From the NCBI GenBank assembly GCA_046726955.1, contig JBKPBQ010000024.1, positions 1-7,502 on the forward strand: 7,502 bases of DNA, given 5' to 3'. The stretch is from CAVPGH01 sp046726955 (GTDB taxonomy: Bacteria; Acidobacteriota; Vicinamibacteria; Fen-336). Both the position numbers and the translations under genes were made by a program. Shown one piece after another: positions 1 to 5,620 of this stretch; positions within the stretch are counted from its first letter, which is position 1; every line of letters begins with the position of its first letter. A model generated the notes under the pieces. The model saw only the letters and a list, made by a program, of their open reading frames with translations. It had not been told where the DNA came from and made no database searches.

Positions 1-478
1 AGACCGAGTAGCCGATCACGAGGTCGAGGCTTTCCGGGGCGAGGGCGGTGGGAGGAAGCGGGGAAACCACCTCGTACGTCCCGCCGCTCATGATCCGCCG
101 GGAGAGTGCGACGAAGTCGGCGTCCACGTCGATGCCGACCACGTTCTCCGGCCGCGTGTCCTTGAAGAAGAAGCGCGTGATGCGGCCCCACGCGCACCCG
201 AAGTCCAGGATGCGCGTTCCCGGGCCGAGCGGCCGCCCGCGGGCCGCGCACATCTTCCGGACGTCCACCCAGTAGCGGAACGCGTGGGTGAGCGCCGCCG
301 GTCCCGCGCATCCGACCGTTCCCGTCTGCAGCTCCGTGCTCGGGTAGCCGCAGAGCAGGCCGCGGGGCGGGCTGTCCGGCTCGTACGCGCGGAGGAGCGT
401 CTCCAGCCACTCCTTCTCGGAGAGAGAGGAGAGCCTGGCGAAATCCTCGGCGAGGCCGGTCTCCGGCGAGGCGCTCAC
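1..478 (-). CDS. Class I SAM-dependent methyltransferase, 3' end outside window
   Basis: The first 159 residues are visible; the C-terminus lies beyond the left edge. SAM motif I is at about residues 91-99 (LDFGCAWGR), a variant of the usual DxGxGxG because an Ala stands where the middle Gly normally is. Motif II follows at 115-121 (GIDVDAD), whose Asp-117 would hold the ribose hydroxyls of SAM. Near the edge, LDLVIGYSV (151-159) matches the motif IV strand of Rossmann-like methyltransferases. The first 80 residues form a helical lid-like region, including EKEWLETLLRAYEPD. The chosen GTG start (476-478) overlaps the stop of the upstream small ORF as GTGA, with a weak GAGG about 9 nt before it, which suggests translational coupling. 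Upstream of this GTG the frame loses protein character while the other frame gains it. The family fold is secure. The substrate is unknown; a glycan or small-molecule acceptor is suggested only by the nearby glycosyltransferases. Confidence 0.85.
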   Translation of the reverse strand, partial: MSASPETGLAEDFARLSSLSEKEWLETLLRAYEPDSPPRGLLCGYPSTELQTGTVGCAGPAALTHAFRYWVDVRKMCAARGRPLGPGTRILDFGCAWGRITRFFFKDTRPENVVGIDVDADFVALSRRIMSGGTYEVVSPLPPTALAPESLDLVIGYSV

Positions 479-711
479 CGCCCGGACCCTCGCCGGAGAA
501 CGCGGGGAACCGGCAGCGCGATCCCGTACCGCGCGTAGGCGGCACTCCAGAGGCGGAGATACCGTCGGGCCCACGCGGGTCGGTCGGCGTCCACGAGGCC
601 GAGGCGGACGCTCATCTCGGGCGCGGCCGCTCCGGAGTCCTCGAGCGCGACGGCGTTCGCGACGCTGGCCCGCCGCCAGCGATCGGCGAGACGAGTGAGG
701 GCCGACCGCAC
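475..711 (-). CDS. Small hypothetical protein, about 78 aa
   Basis: I do not recognise this protein. It is rich in Arg, Ala and Leu, with two probable amphipathic helices: around RLADRWRRASVANAVAL, and around WARRYLRLWSAAYARYG. It has no signal peptide, membrane segment or cysteine. Codon third positions are almost all G or C from about position 711 down to the stop, as in the neighbouring genes, which favours real coding. The start is uncertain. I chose GTG 709-711 because the codons before it (aca, tct, ttg, cct) break the GC3 pattern; the longest alternative is TTG 745-747, but a GGAGG abuts it with no spacer. It lies just after the beta-helix gene on the same strand, and its TGA is embedded in the methyltransferase GTG start (GTGA). 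That fits a coupled operon member or the displaced N-terminal part of the methyltransferase. Confidence 0.45.
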   Translation of the reverse strand: MRSALTRLADRWRRASVANAVALEDSGAAAPEMSVRLGLVDADRPAWARRYLRLWSAAYARYGIALPVPRVLRRGSGR

Positions 712-771
712 GAGCTTCGAAGGGAACAAAGATGTCGCTGCGCTCAACCTCCGCAGTCTACACCGGCCGAC

Positions 772-2676
772 CTACTGGAAGTAGCCGTTGACGTCGATGA
801 TGACGTGCGTCGTTCCCGAGGGCGAGCAGCGCGCCGCGACCTGCCCGCTCGCGTTGAGCGGGATGATCGCGTTGTTGCCACGGGTGGCCCCCGCCGCGTA
901 GTTGACGATCGCGGTCAGGGGCGGAGAGGCTCCGGCCGGGAAGACGTTCAGATTCCCCTGGGCCGTGGGGCTGACCACCGTGACGTTGGCCGCGACCGCG
1001 GTCGCGCCCGAGGGCACGCCGCACGAGCCTCCCGTGATCGTGAACGTCGTGCTGCTGCCACAGCTGAGCGGGCTTCCCGAGCGGGTGTCCACGCGCCGGC
1101 AGGGGGTGAGCGTGAAGAAGTCGGTGGCCGGCGTGGGCACCACGACCTCGACTGCCCCGAGGTCGCAGGCCGGACCCTGCGGTCGGGGAATCCCCCGCTG
1201 GTCCGTGCCCACCACGCACGCTCCCGCGTCGATGGCGGGGCTGCCCGCCTGCAGCAGATGCGTGGGCGTGAAGCCGCCGTTCCCGGCGATCGGCGTCACC
1301 AGCATCGGGTTCGCGACCGTCACGCCGGTCGCGCAGGACGGGTTGTTGGCGGGAAACTCCATCACCCCGCCGCCGTTCGTGAGCGTGTTCGAGCACTGGT
1401 CCTGGAAGGGCGAAGGGAAGGCGGCCGCGTCGTTGTTGGCGATGATCGTGTTGCGGAGCGTCCCGCTGACCGCGCTCGTCTGGAGCCCCCCTCCCGTCCA
1501 GCCCGCGAAGTTGAAGGCGATCGTGGCGTGCGTGATCAGGAATGGCTGCGCCGTCGAGGCGATGAGCAGCCCGCCCCCGCTCGCCTCGTTGTTCGTCCCC
1601 TCGGCCCGGTTGTTCGAGAACGTGGAGTTCGTGATGGTAACGGAATCGTTGGAGGTGAGCGCTATGCCTCCGCCCGTCCCGCCGCCGGCGTTGGAGTGCG
1701 CGATGTTGTTCGCGAAGGTCGAGCTCGTGATCGTGATCGTCCCCGAGTCCGCGAGCATCGCGCCTCCGAAGGCGCGCGTGTTGAGGTAGGTCCCGCTGCT
1801 GTCCACGACCTGGTTGCCGGTCATGCTCACGTTGTTGAGCAATAACGATTCGTTCTTGCCGGGATGCATGGAGAGGCCGATCGCCCCTCCCTGGTTGCGA
1901 GACGTGTTGTTCGTGAACGTCGTGTAAGCGATCTGCAGCGACCCGCCGGTGGCGCTCGTGCCCGGGCTCAGCCCGTCCCCCCAGATGGCTCCCCCGAACC
2001 CTCCGCCGTTCGAGATGTTGCCGTTGAAGGTGCTGCCCGTGATGCTGATGGTGCTCGAGCGGCCGTGGATCGCGCCGCCGCTCGAGTTGTTGGCGGCGTT
2101 GCTCGTGAACGTGCAGCTCGTGATCGTCACGGTGCCGAAGCGCGTGAACACGGCGCCCCCGCCGTAGTCGAAGGGGCTGAAGGGCGGGCTCGGAGCCGTG
2201 AGGGCGGTCGCGTTCGAAATGAAGGTCACGCTCGTCAGGTTCAGCGGGAGCGGATTGAGGGAGAGCGAGTCGCTCCGGATGGCTCCGCCGCTCGCGTTGT
2301 CGGCGGCACCCTGTGCGAGACCGGCCGCAAGCGTGATGTTCTTGATGTTCAGGGTCCCGGTGGTGTGGAGGAAGAGCCGGGTGGTGGAGCCCCCGCTGAG
2401 CGTGATGAGGCCGCCCCCGTCGATCGTATAGACGCGGTTCGGGTTGCCGGTGTTCTGGAAGACCTTCTGGCTGGTCAGGGTGATGCTGGCGGCGCCCCCG
2501 CAGTTGAACGTGATGGTGCCGCCCGTGGCGTTCACCGAGGCCACCGCGGTGGTGAGCGCGGCCTCGGTGCAGCTTCCCGCGGAGCCCGTGCCCACGACGG
2601 CGTCCGCCCACGAGGCCGGCGCTCCCAGGAGAACGCTCGGCAGCGCCAGGCAGAAGACGAGAGATCTGGAACTCAT
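772..2676 (-). CDS. Secreted Pmp-like parallel beta-helix protein with choice-of-anchor-Q ending and shared C-terminal module
   Basis: The predicted protein is 634 aa. Residues 1-24 form a Sec signal peptide (hydrophobic LVFCLALPSVLLGAP, cleavage after SWA). Residues 60-415 are a right-handed beta-helix. GGA[IVM] or GGG[IL] motifs begin near 130, 173, 200, 228, 263, 304, 336, 368 and 396, and they alternate with FxxN-type turns such as TFISN, TFTSN, TFNGN, TFTNN, TFANN and TFSNN. This alternation is the signature of chlamydial Pmp-type passengers. RNTIIANN (about 408-415) and GSPAIDAG...DQRGIPRP...CDLGAVEV (about 478-511) match choice-of-anchor-Q proteins. Residues 520-634 are a separate module, TPCRRVDTR to DVNGYFQ. 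No autotransporter barrel, LPXTG or transmembrane anchor is visible. The ATG at 2674-2676 shares one base with the glycosyltransferase stop (TGATG), so translation is probably coupled. The same frame stays open upstream to 3621, but there it only shadows the glycosyltransferase gene. The likely role is a surface adhesin or display protein; the ligand is unknown. Confidence 0.9.
   Translation of the reverse strand: MSSRSLVFCLALPSVLLGAPASWADAVVGTGSAGSCTEAALTTAVASVNATGGTITFNCGGAASITLTSQKVFQNTGNPNRVYTIDGGGLITLSGGSTTRLFLHTTGTLNIKNITLAAGLAQGAADNASGGAIRSDSLSLNPLPLNLTSVTFISNATALTAPSPPFSPFDYGGGAVFTRFGTVTITSCTFTSNAANNSSGGAIHGRSSTISITGSTFNGNISNGGGFGGAIWGDGLSPGTSATGGSLQIAYTTFTNNTSRNQGGAIGLSMHPGKNESLLLNNVSMTGNQVVDSSGTYLNTRAFGGAMLADSGTITITSSTFANNIAHSNAGGGTGGGIALTSNDSVTITNSTFSNNRAEGTNNEASGGGLLIASTAQPFLITHATIAFNFAGWTGGGLQTSAVSGTLRNTIIANNDAAAFPSPFQDQCSNTLTNGGGVMEFPANNPSCATGVTVANPMLVTPIAGNGGFTPTHLLQAGSPAIDAGACVVGTDQRGIPRPQGPACDLGAVEVVVPTPATDFFTLTPCRRVDTRSGSPLSCGSSTTFTITGGSCGVPSGATAVAANVTVVSPTAQGNLNVFPAGASPPLTAIVNYAAGATRGNNAIIPLNASGQVAARCSPSGTTHVIIDVNGYFQ
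775..1119 (-). other. C-terminal secreted-protein module, copy 1 (residues 520-634)
   Basis: This is a module of about 115 residues at the end of the beta-helix protein. Landmarks in order are TPCRRVDTR, GGSCGVPSGATAV, NVTVVSPTAQGNLNVFP, VNYAAGATRGNN and HVIIDVNGYF. The same order of landmarks ends the PPC-like protein at 5621-6730. It has four Cys: in TPCR, in SCG twice (539 and 552), and in ARC. It looks like an all-beta domain. I know similar modules from secreted actinobacterial and acidobacterial proteins but cannot assign a named family from sequence alone. Confidence 0.75.
1477..2292 (-). repeat. Degenerate beta-helix coding repeat (GGAI / FxxN units)
   Basis: This segment encodes about nine rungs of the beta-helix, residues 129-400. 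Each unit is roughly 27-40 residues: a GGAI-type turn, a Thr/Ile-rich strand such as TITSS or TVTIT, and an STFxNN turn. The repeat shows mainly at protein level. In DNA it is visible as recurring gttgttcgtgaacgt-like and gtgatcgtgatcgt-like stretches on the plus strand. The units differ in length and sequence, so recent tandem expansion is not evident. Confidence 0.75.
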
Positions 2677-3674
2677 CAGGCCCCCGGGACCGCGGCGAGG
2701 CCCCGTCCCGCCGCGCGAGATGTGAACGGCGTGAGCCATCCCCGCGCCATCGCTCCGCGGAGGTCCCGGGCCCCGACGCGGCGGTCGCGCTGCACACGGC
2801 GGCGCTCCACGAGCACGCCGGGAAGTCCCAGGAGCGCGTCCCACTTCGCCCGAAGGATCGCGCGGCCCTGGCCGCGTGCGGTGAACCAGAGGACGCTCAG
2901 GACGTTCAGGACGAGGTGGGCGGGAAGGTAGAGGGCGAGGAGCGGGAGCGGCATGTCCTTGAAGAACGTCCAGACGAGATTGCGGTGCCCGTGGTAAGTC
3001 GAGAACTCGCTGCCCCTGCCCGTCGTCGCCGAGCCCACATGCAGGGCAATGGCGTCGGGGACGTAGAGGCAGCGGTAGCCGCGCAGGCGCAGGCGGAAGC
3101 CCGCGTCCACGTCCTCGACGTAGCAGAAGTAGCGCTCGTCGAACCCGCCGATCTCGAGCAGCTCCTCGCGGCGGTACAGGGCAGCGGCGGCGCAGGCCGA
3201 GAAGACTTCGCGCGGGTGGTCGCTCGAGGGCAAGGGCGCCCCGTGGCCGGCGCGCCAGACGAGGCCGCTCACGTGGTAGACGTCGCCGATTCCGTCCAGG
3301 CGATCGCCGTCGCGGGCCGAGCGGAGCTGGCTCGCGAACGCGGCGTACTCGGGTTGCTCGTCGGCCGCCGCGGCCAGCCGCGCGAGCCAGGACGGCTCGG
3401 GGAACGCGTCGGGGTTCAGGAGCGCGACCGCGTCGCAATCCGCGCAGACGCGGATGGCCACGTTGTTGGCGGCGGCGAAGCCCACGTTCGCCCCCAGGCG
3501 GATCGGCTCCGCGGCGGGAAGCACGCCGAGCGCCCTCTCCAGCGAGCCGTCGGTGCTGCCGTTGTCCACGACGAGGACGCGGTCGGGGCGGCGCTCCTGC
3601 CGCGCGAGCGCCCGGAGGCACGCGCCGAGGTCGTCGCCCCCGTTCCAGTTGACGATCACGACCGCGATCTTCAC
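2676..3674 (-). CDS. Family 2 glycosyltransferase (WbbL / rhamnosyltransferase-like)
   Basis: The predicted protein is 332 aa. The GT-A nucleotide-binding start is AVVIVNWNGG (4-13). VLVVDNGSTDGS (33-44) and LGANVGFAAANNVAI (60-74) follow, both hallmarks of WbbL-type GT2 enzymes. LLNPDAFPEPSW (85-96) occupies the DXD metal/sugar-nucleotide site, and GGFDERYFCYVEDVDAGFRLRLRGY (176-200) contains the ED catalytic-base motif. The C-terminal 95 residues hold a membrane-associating hydrophobic stretch (LPLLALYLPAHLVLNVLSVLWF, about 243-264) and a basic tail. Expected activity is transfer of a nucleotide-activated sugar to a lipid-linked or surface glycan at the inner face of the membrane. I chose GTG 3672-3674 because GGTGAG lies 6 nt upstream, a promoter-like pair precedes it, and the family normally begins right at this strand; a TTG at 3722 is possible but poor. 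The stop overlaps the next gene as TGATG. The donor sugar cannot be read from the sequence. Confidence 0.93.
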   Translation of the reverse strand: MKIAVVIVNWNGGDDLGACLRALARQERRPDRVLVVDNGSTDGSLERALGVLPAAEPIRLGANVGFAAANNVAIRVCADCDAVALLNPDAFPEPSWLARLAAAADEQPEYAAFASQLRSARDGDRLDGIGDVYHVSGLVWRAGHGAPLPSSDHPREVFSACAAAALYRREELLEIGGFDERYFCYVEDVDAGFRLRLRGYRCLYVPDAIALHVGSATTGRGSEFSTYHGHRNLVWTFFKDMPLPLLALYLPAHLVLNVLSVLWFTARGQGRAILRAKWDALLGLPGVLVERRRVQRDRRVGARDLRGAMARGWLTPFTSRAAGRGLAAVPGA

Positions 3675-3693
3675 CGAAGGCTCACCGCGCGCC

Positions 3694-3722
3694 AGGATAA
3701 CCACGGCCGCTTCGACCGGCAA
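3694..3722 (-). promoter_or_regulatory. Sigma70-like promoter for the minus-strand operon
   Basis: Read on the minus strand, TTGCCG (3722-3717) and TATCCT (3699-3694) are separated by exactly 17 bp, each matching 4 of 6 consensus bases. Transcription would begin near 3687. That gives a short leader containing GGTGAG (3686-3681) 6 nt before the GTG start of the glycosyltransferase. It lies in the 78-bp gap between two divergent genes, where a promoter is expected. In such a GC-rich genome the two hexamers could still be chance. Confidence 0.4.
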
Positions 3723-3752
3723 GGATCTCGCTCACAGGTGCTATGGTGGGCC

Positions 3753-4640
3753 GTGGACCGGCCCGTCTCGGTGGTCGTCGTCAACTTCAACGCCGGCGAA
3801 GACCTTCTGCAGTGCGTGTCCGCGGCGCTCGCGTCCACCGTGCCCGTGGAGGTCCTGGTCGTGGACAACGCCTCCACGGACGGAAGCCTCGACCGGCTCG
3901 CCGCGCGCTTCGCCGGCGAGCCCCGGCTCCAGATCGTCCGGAACGAAACGAATTTCGGATTCGCCGAGGCCTCGAACGCGGGCATCGCCGTCGCTCGCGG
4001 CGGCCACATCCTGCTGCTCAATCCGGACTGCTCCGTCGAGCCGGACACCGTCGAGAAGGTGCGCCGCGCTCTCGACGAGACGCCGGGAGCGGGCATGGCG
4101 GGCTGCCTCATCCGGAACCCCGACGGCTCCGAGCAGGCGGGATGCCGGCGGCTCCTCCCCACGCCCGGCCGCGCGTTCCTGCGCGCCTTCGGCCTCTCGC
4201 GTCTGGGCGGCAGCGCGCACCTCCGCGACTTCGTCCTCGCCGGGGAGCCGCTACCCGATGGGCCCGCCGAAGTGGAAGCGATCTCCGGCGCCTTCATGAT
4301 GGTGAAGCGCCAGACGTTCGCGCAGGTGGGTCTGCTCGACGAGGGCTACTTCCTCCACTGCGAGGACCTCGACTGGTGCCAGCGGTACCGCAAGGCCGGC
4401 CTCAAGATCCTGTTCGTCCCGGGGGCCGTTGCCGTGCACGTCAAGGGCCGCTCCAGCCGGGATCGCCCCGTGCGCGTCCTCTGGCACATGCACAGGGGGA
4501 TGGTGCGCTTCTACGGCAAGTTCTTCCGCGACCGCTACCCGCTTCCTCTCTACTGGCTCGTGGTCCTCGGCGTGTGGCTGCGCTTCGGTGTCCTGGCCTC
4601 CTGGACCTTGGTGAAGCGCGCCATTCCCCGTGCCGCCTGA
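3753..4640 (+). CDS. Family 2 glycosyltransferase (WbbL-like), divergent paralogue
   Basis: The predicted protein is 295 aa. GT-A motifs appear in order: VSVVVVNFNAGEDL (5-18), VLVVDNASTDGSLD (34-47), NETNFGFAEASNAGIAVARG (64-83), LLLNPDCSVEPDT (87-99) at the DXD position, EAISGAFMMVKRQTF (175-189), and LLDEGYFLHCEDLDWCQRYRKAG (194-216) with the ED catalytic-base motif. The C-terminal segment YPLPLYWLVVLGVWLRFGVLASW (262-284) is hydrophobic and probably membrane-associated. It shares the same motif string as the divergent glycosyltransferase at 2676-3674 but is shorter and not a recent copy. I chose GTG 3753 because the first strand follows it directly; GTG 3738 is an alternative. No clear Shine-Dalgarno is present. 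A TATGGT at 3742-3747 would fit a leaderless transcript, which is only a guess. The downstream SDR gene overlaps it by 11 bp. It likely adds a sugar to a surface glycan; donor and acceptor are unknown. Confidence 0.92.
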   Translation: MDRPVSVVVVNFNAGEDLLQCVSAALASTVPVEVLVVDNASTDGSLDRLAARFAGEPRLQIVRNETNFGFAEASNAGIAVARGGHILLLNPDCSVEPDTVEKVRRALDETPGAGMAGCLIRNPDGSEQAGCRRLLPTPGRAFLRAFGLSRLGGSAHLRDFVLAGEPLPDGPAEVEAISGAFMMVKRQTFAQVGLLDEGYFLHCEDLDWCQRYRKAGLKILFVPGAVAVHVKGRSSRDRPVRVLWHMHRGMVRFYGKFFRDRYPLPLYWLVVLGVWLRFGVLASWTLVKRAIPRAA

Positions 4641-5484
4641 GGCCCGGGCGCTCGTCACCGGCGCCTCGAGCCTCGTCGGCACCTGCCTCCTCGAGAAGCT
4701 CGCCGAGCGCGGGATGGCCGCCCGTGCCTTCAGCCGATCTCCGCGGGAGGCGACCGCCGGCGTCGAGTGGACGCCGCGCGACATCGCGAGCGGCCTCGGC
4801 CCGCCCGACGGGAAGGCCCGAGCTCTCTTTCACGTCGCCCCGCTCTGGCTGCTGCCGGCCCTGCTCGGAGAGCTGCCGGCCTGGGGCGTCGAGCGTGTCG
4901 TCGCGTTCGGCTCGACGAGCCGGTACACCAAGGCGCGCTCGACGAGCCGGCGCGAGCGTGACGTCGCCGCGCGGCTGGCGCGGGCCGAGGACGAGCTGGC
5001 CGCCCGCTCCCGCGACCTCGGACTCTCCTGGACGCTCTTCCGCCCCACGCTGATCTACGGCCGCGGACGCGACCGGAACGTCTCTTCCATCGCCCGCTTC
5101 GTCGAGAGCGTCCGCTTCTTCCCCATCGCCGGGCAGGGGACGGGACGCCGGCAGCCCGTCCACGCCGAGGACCTCGCCCTCGCCTGCCTGCAGGTCCTGG
5201 ACACTCCACGGACCGCCGGCCAGGCCTACGACCTCGCGGGAGGCACCACTCTCATGTACCGCGAGATGGTGGAATCGGTCTTCCGCGGCCTCGGACGCCG
5301 GCCGCGCCTGCTGTTCGTGCCGCGCGCCGCCCTCGCCGCGTCGCTCGCGGCCGCGTCCTGGTTCCCCGGCCTCGGCCACCTCACCCCGGAGATGGCCGGC
5401 CGCATGGACGAGGACCTCGTCTTCGACAGCAGCGGCGCCGCGGCCGACTTCGGCTATTCGCCCCGGCCGTTCCAGTTCCCCTGA
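4630..5484 (+). CDS. NAD(P)-binding epimerase/dehydratase-like protein (atypical extended SDR, NDUFA9-like)
   Basis: The predicted protein is 284 aa. The Rossmann start is ARALVTGASSLVGTCLLEKL (5-24); its glycine motif reads TGASSLVG, with Ser where the middle Gly of TGxxGxxG is usual. VVAFGSTSRYTKA (90-102) is the strand carrying the catalytic Ser/Thr in SDRs. The expected YxxxK is absent: the helix reads ARLARAEDELAAR (114-126). Strongly SDR-like again are WTLFRPTLIYGRGRDRNVSSIARF (134-157), IAGQGTGRRQPVHAEDLALACL (166-187) and QAYDLAGGTTLMYREMV (198-214). This profile resembles the atypical SDR/NDUFA9-like group often annotated as UDP-glucose epimerase in polysaccharide loci. NAD(P) binding is likely; classic epimerase or dehydratase catalysis is doubtful. 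The GTG start at 4630 lies inside the end of the glycosyltransferase gene (11-bp overlap), so the two are probably co-translated and act in the same glycan pathway. Confidence 0.85.
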   Translation: MPPEARALVTGASSLVGTCLLEKLAERGMAARAFSRSPREATAGVEWTPRDIASGLGPPDGKARALFHVAPLWLLPALLGELPAWGVERVVAFGSTSRYTKARSTSRRERDVAARLARAEDELAARSRDLGLSWTLFRPTLIYGRGRDRNVSSIARFVESVRFFPIAGQGTGRRQPVHAEDLALACLQVLDTPRTAGQAYDLAGGTTLMYREMVESVFRGLGRRPRLLFVPRAALAASLAAASWFPGLGHLTPEMAGRMDEDLVFDSSGAAADFGYSPRPFQFP

Positions 5485-5497
5485 CAGGGCGTCAGGG
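5479..5497 (+). terminator. Small hairpin at the end of the SDR gene, possible terminator
   Basis: CCCTGAC (5479-5485) and GTCAGGG (5491-5497) form a perfect 7-bp stem with the 5-nt loop AGGGC. It starts within the stop codon region of the SDR gene. No T-tract follows (the next bases are CGTCATCGG), so intrinsic termination would be weak. It may be a stability hairpin or a Rho-assisted end. Its position just before a new promoter-like patch favours some role at the transcript end. Confidence 0.3.
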
Positions 5498-5527
5498 CGT
5501 CATCGGACCGGAAACATCACATAACTA

Positions 5528-5557
5528 TTGACTTCGGGGGTGCCAGGTCATTACGTT
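5528..5557 (+). promoter_or_regulatory. Promoter-like patch before the PPC-like secreted protein gene
   Basis: A local AT-rich stretch (about 5511-5533) stands out in the GC-rich sequence. TTGACT (5528-5533, 5 of 6 to the -35 consensus) is followed after 18 bp by TACGTT (5552-5557), which keeps the TAnnnT pattern of a -10 box. Transcription would start near 5564, leaving a leader of about 57 nt before the ATG at 5621. It lies in the only sizeable gap between the plus-strand genes. I saw no operator-like palindrome in the rest of the 5485-5620 spacer. Confidence 0.4.
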
Positions 5558-5620
5558 CGGACAGGGCTTGTCGATCGCGCGCCTGTCCTCGAAATCGTTC
5601 GAATCCATGGGGGAACTCTG

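Noticed and set aside
738..756. Inverted repeat CTGCG/CGCAG after the beta-helix gene, as a terminator
   Set aside because: The stem is only 5 bp with a 9-nt loop and no T-tract, and the downstream genes appear to be in the same operon.
805..1845. Long antisense open frames on the plus strand within 805-2931
   Set aside because: They are antisense shadows of the beta-helix and glycosyltransferase genes, with Arg/Ala/Val-rich composition, no recognisable domain and no signal.
1477..2292. Recurring short DNA words as a CRISPR or minisatellite array
   Set aside because: The similarity follows beta-helix codons with variable unit length. There are no identical repeats or regular spacers.
758..2797. 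Long alternative open frame (679 codons) over the beta-helix gene
   Set aside because: Its translation is His/Arg/Gly-rich with no domain. It exists because high GC removes stop codons from the frame next to the real gene.
2677..3621. N-terminal extension of the beta-helix frame, about 315 residues upstream of the ATG at 2676
   Set aside because: It is Arg/Pro-rich low-complexity translation, a frame shadow of the glycosyltransferase gene. The signal peptide at the ATG 2676 start shows where the real protein begins.
2916..3752. Upstream extension of the plus-strand glycosyltransferase frame
   Set aside because: It lies antisense to the minus-strand glycosyltransferase and has the composition of a reverse-strand shadow. 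The GT-A fold begins right after GTG 3753.
5485..5620. RNA gene or riboswitch in the 136-bp spacer
   Set aside because: Apart from the short hairpin at 5479-5497 and the promoter-like patch I could not find conserved helices, a tRNA shape or a known riboswitch core.
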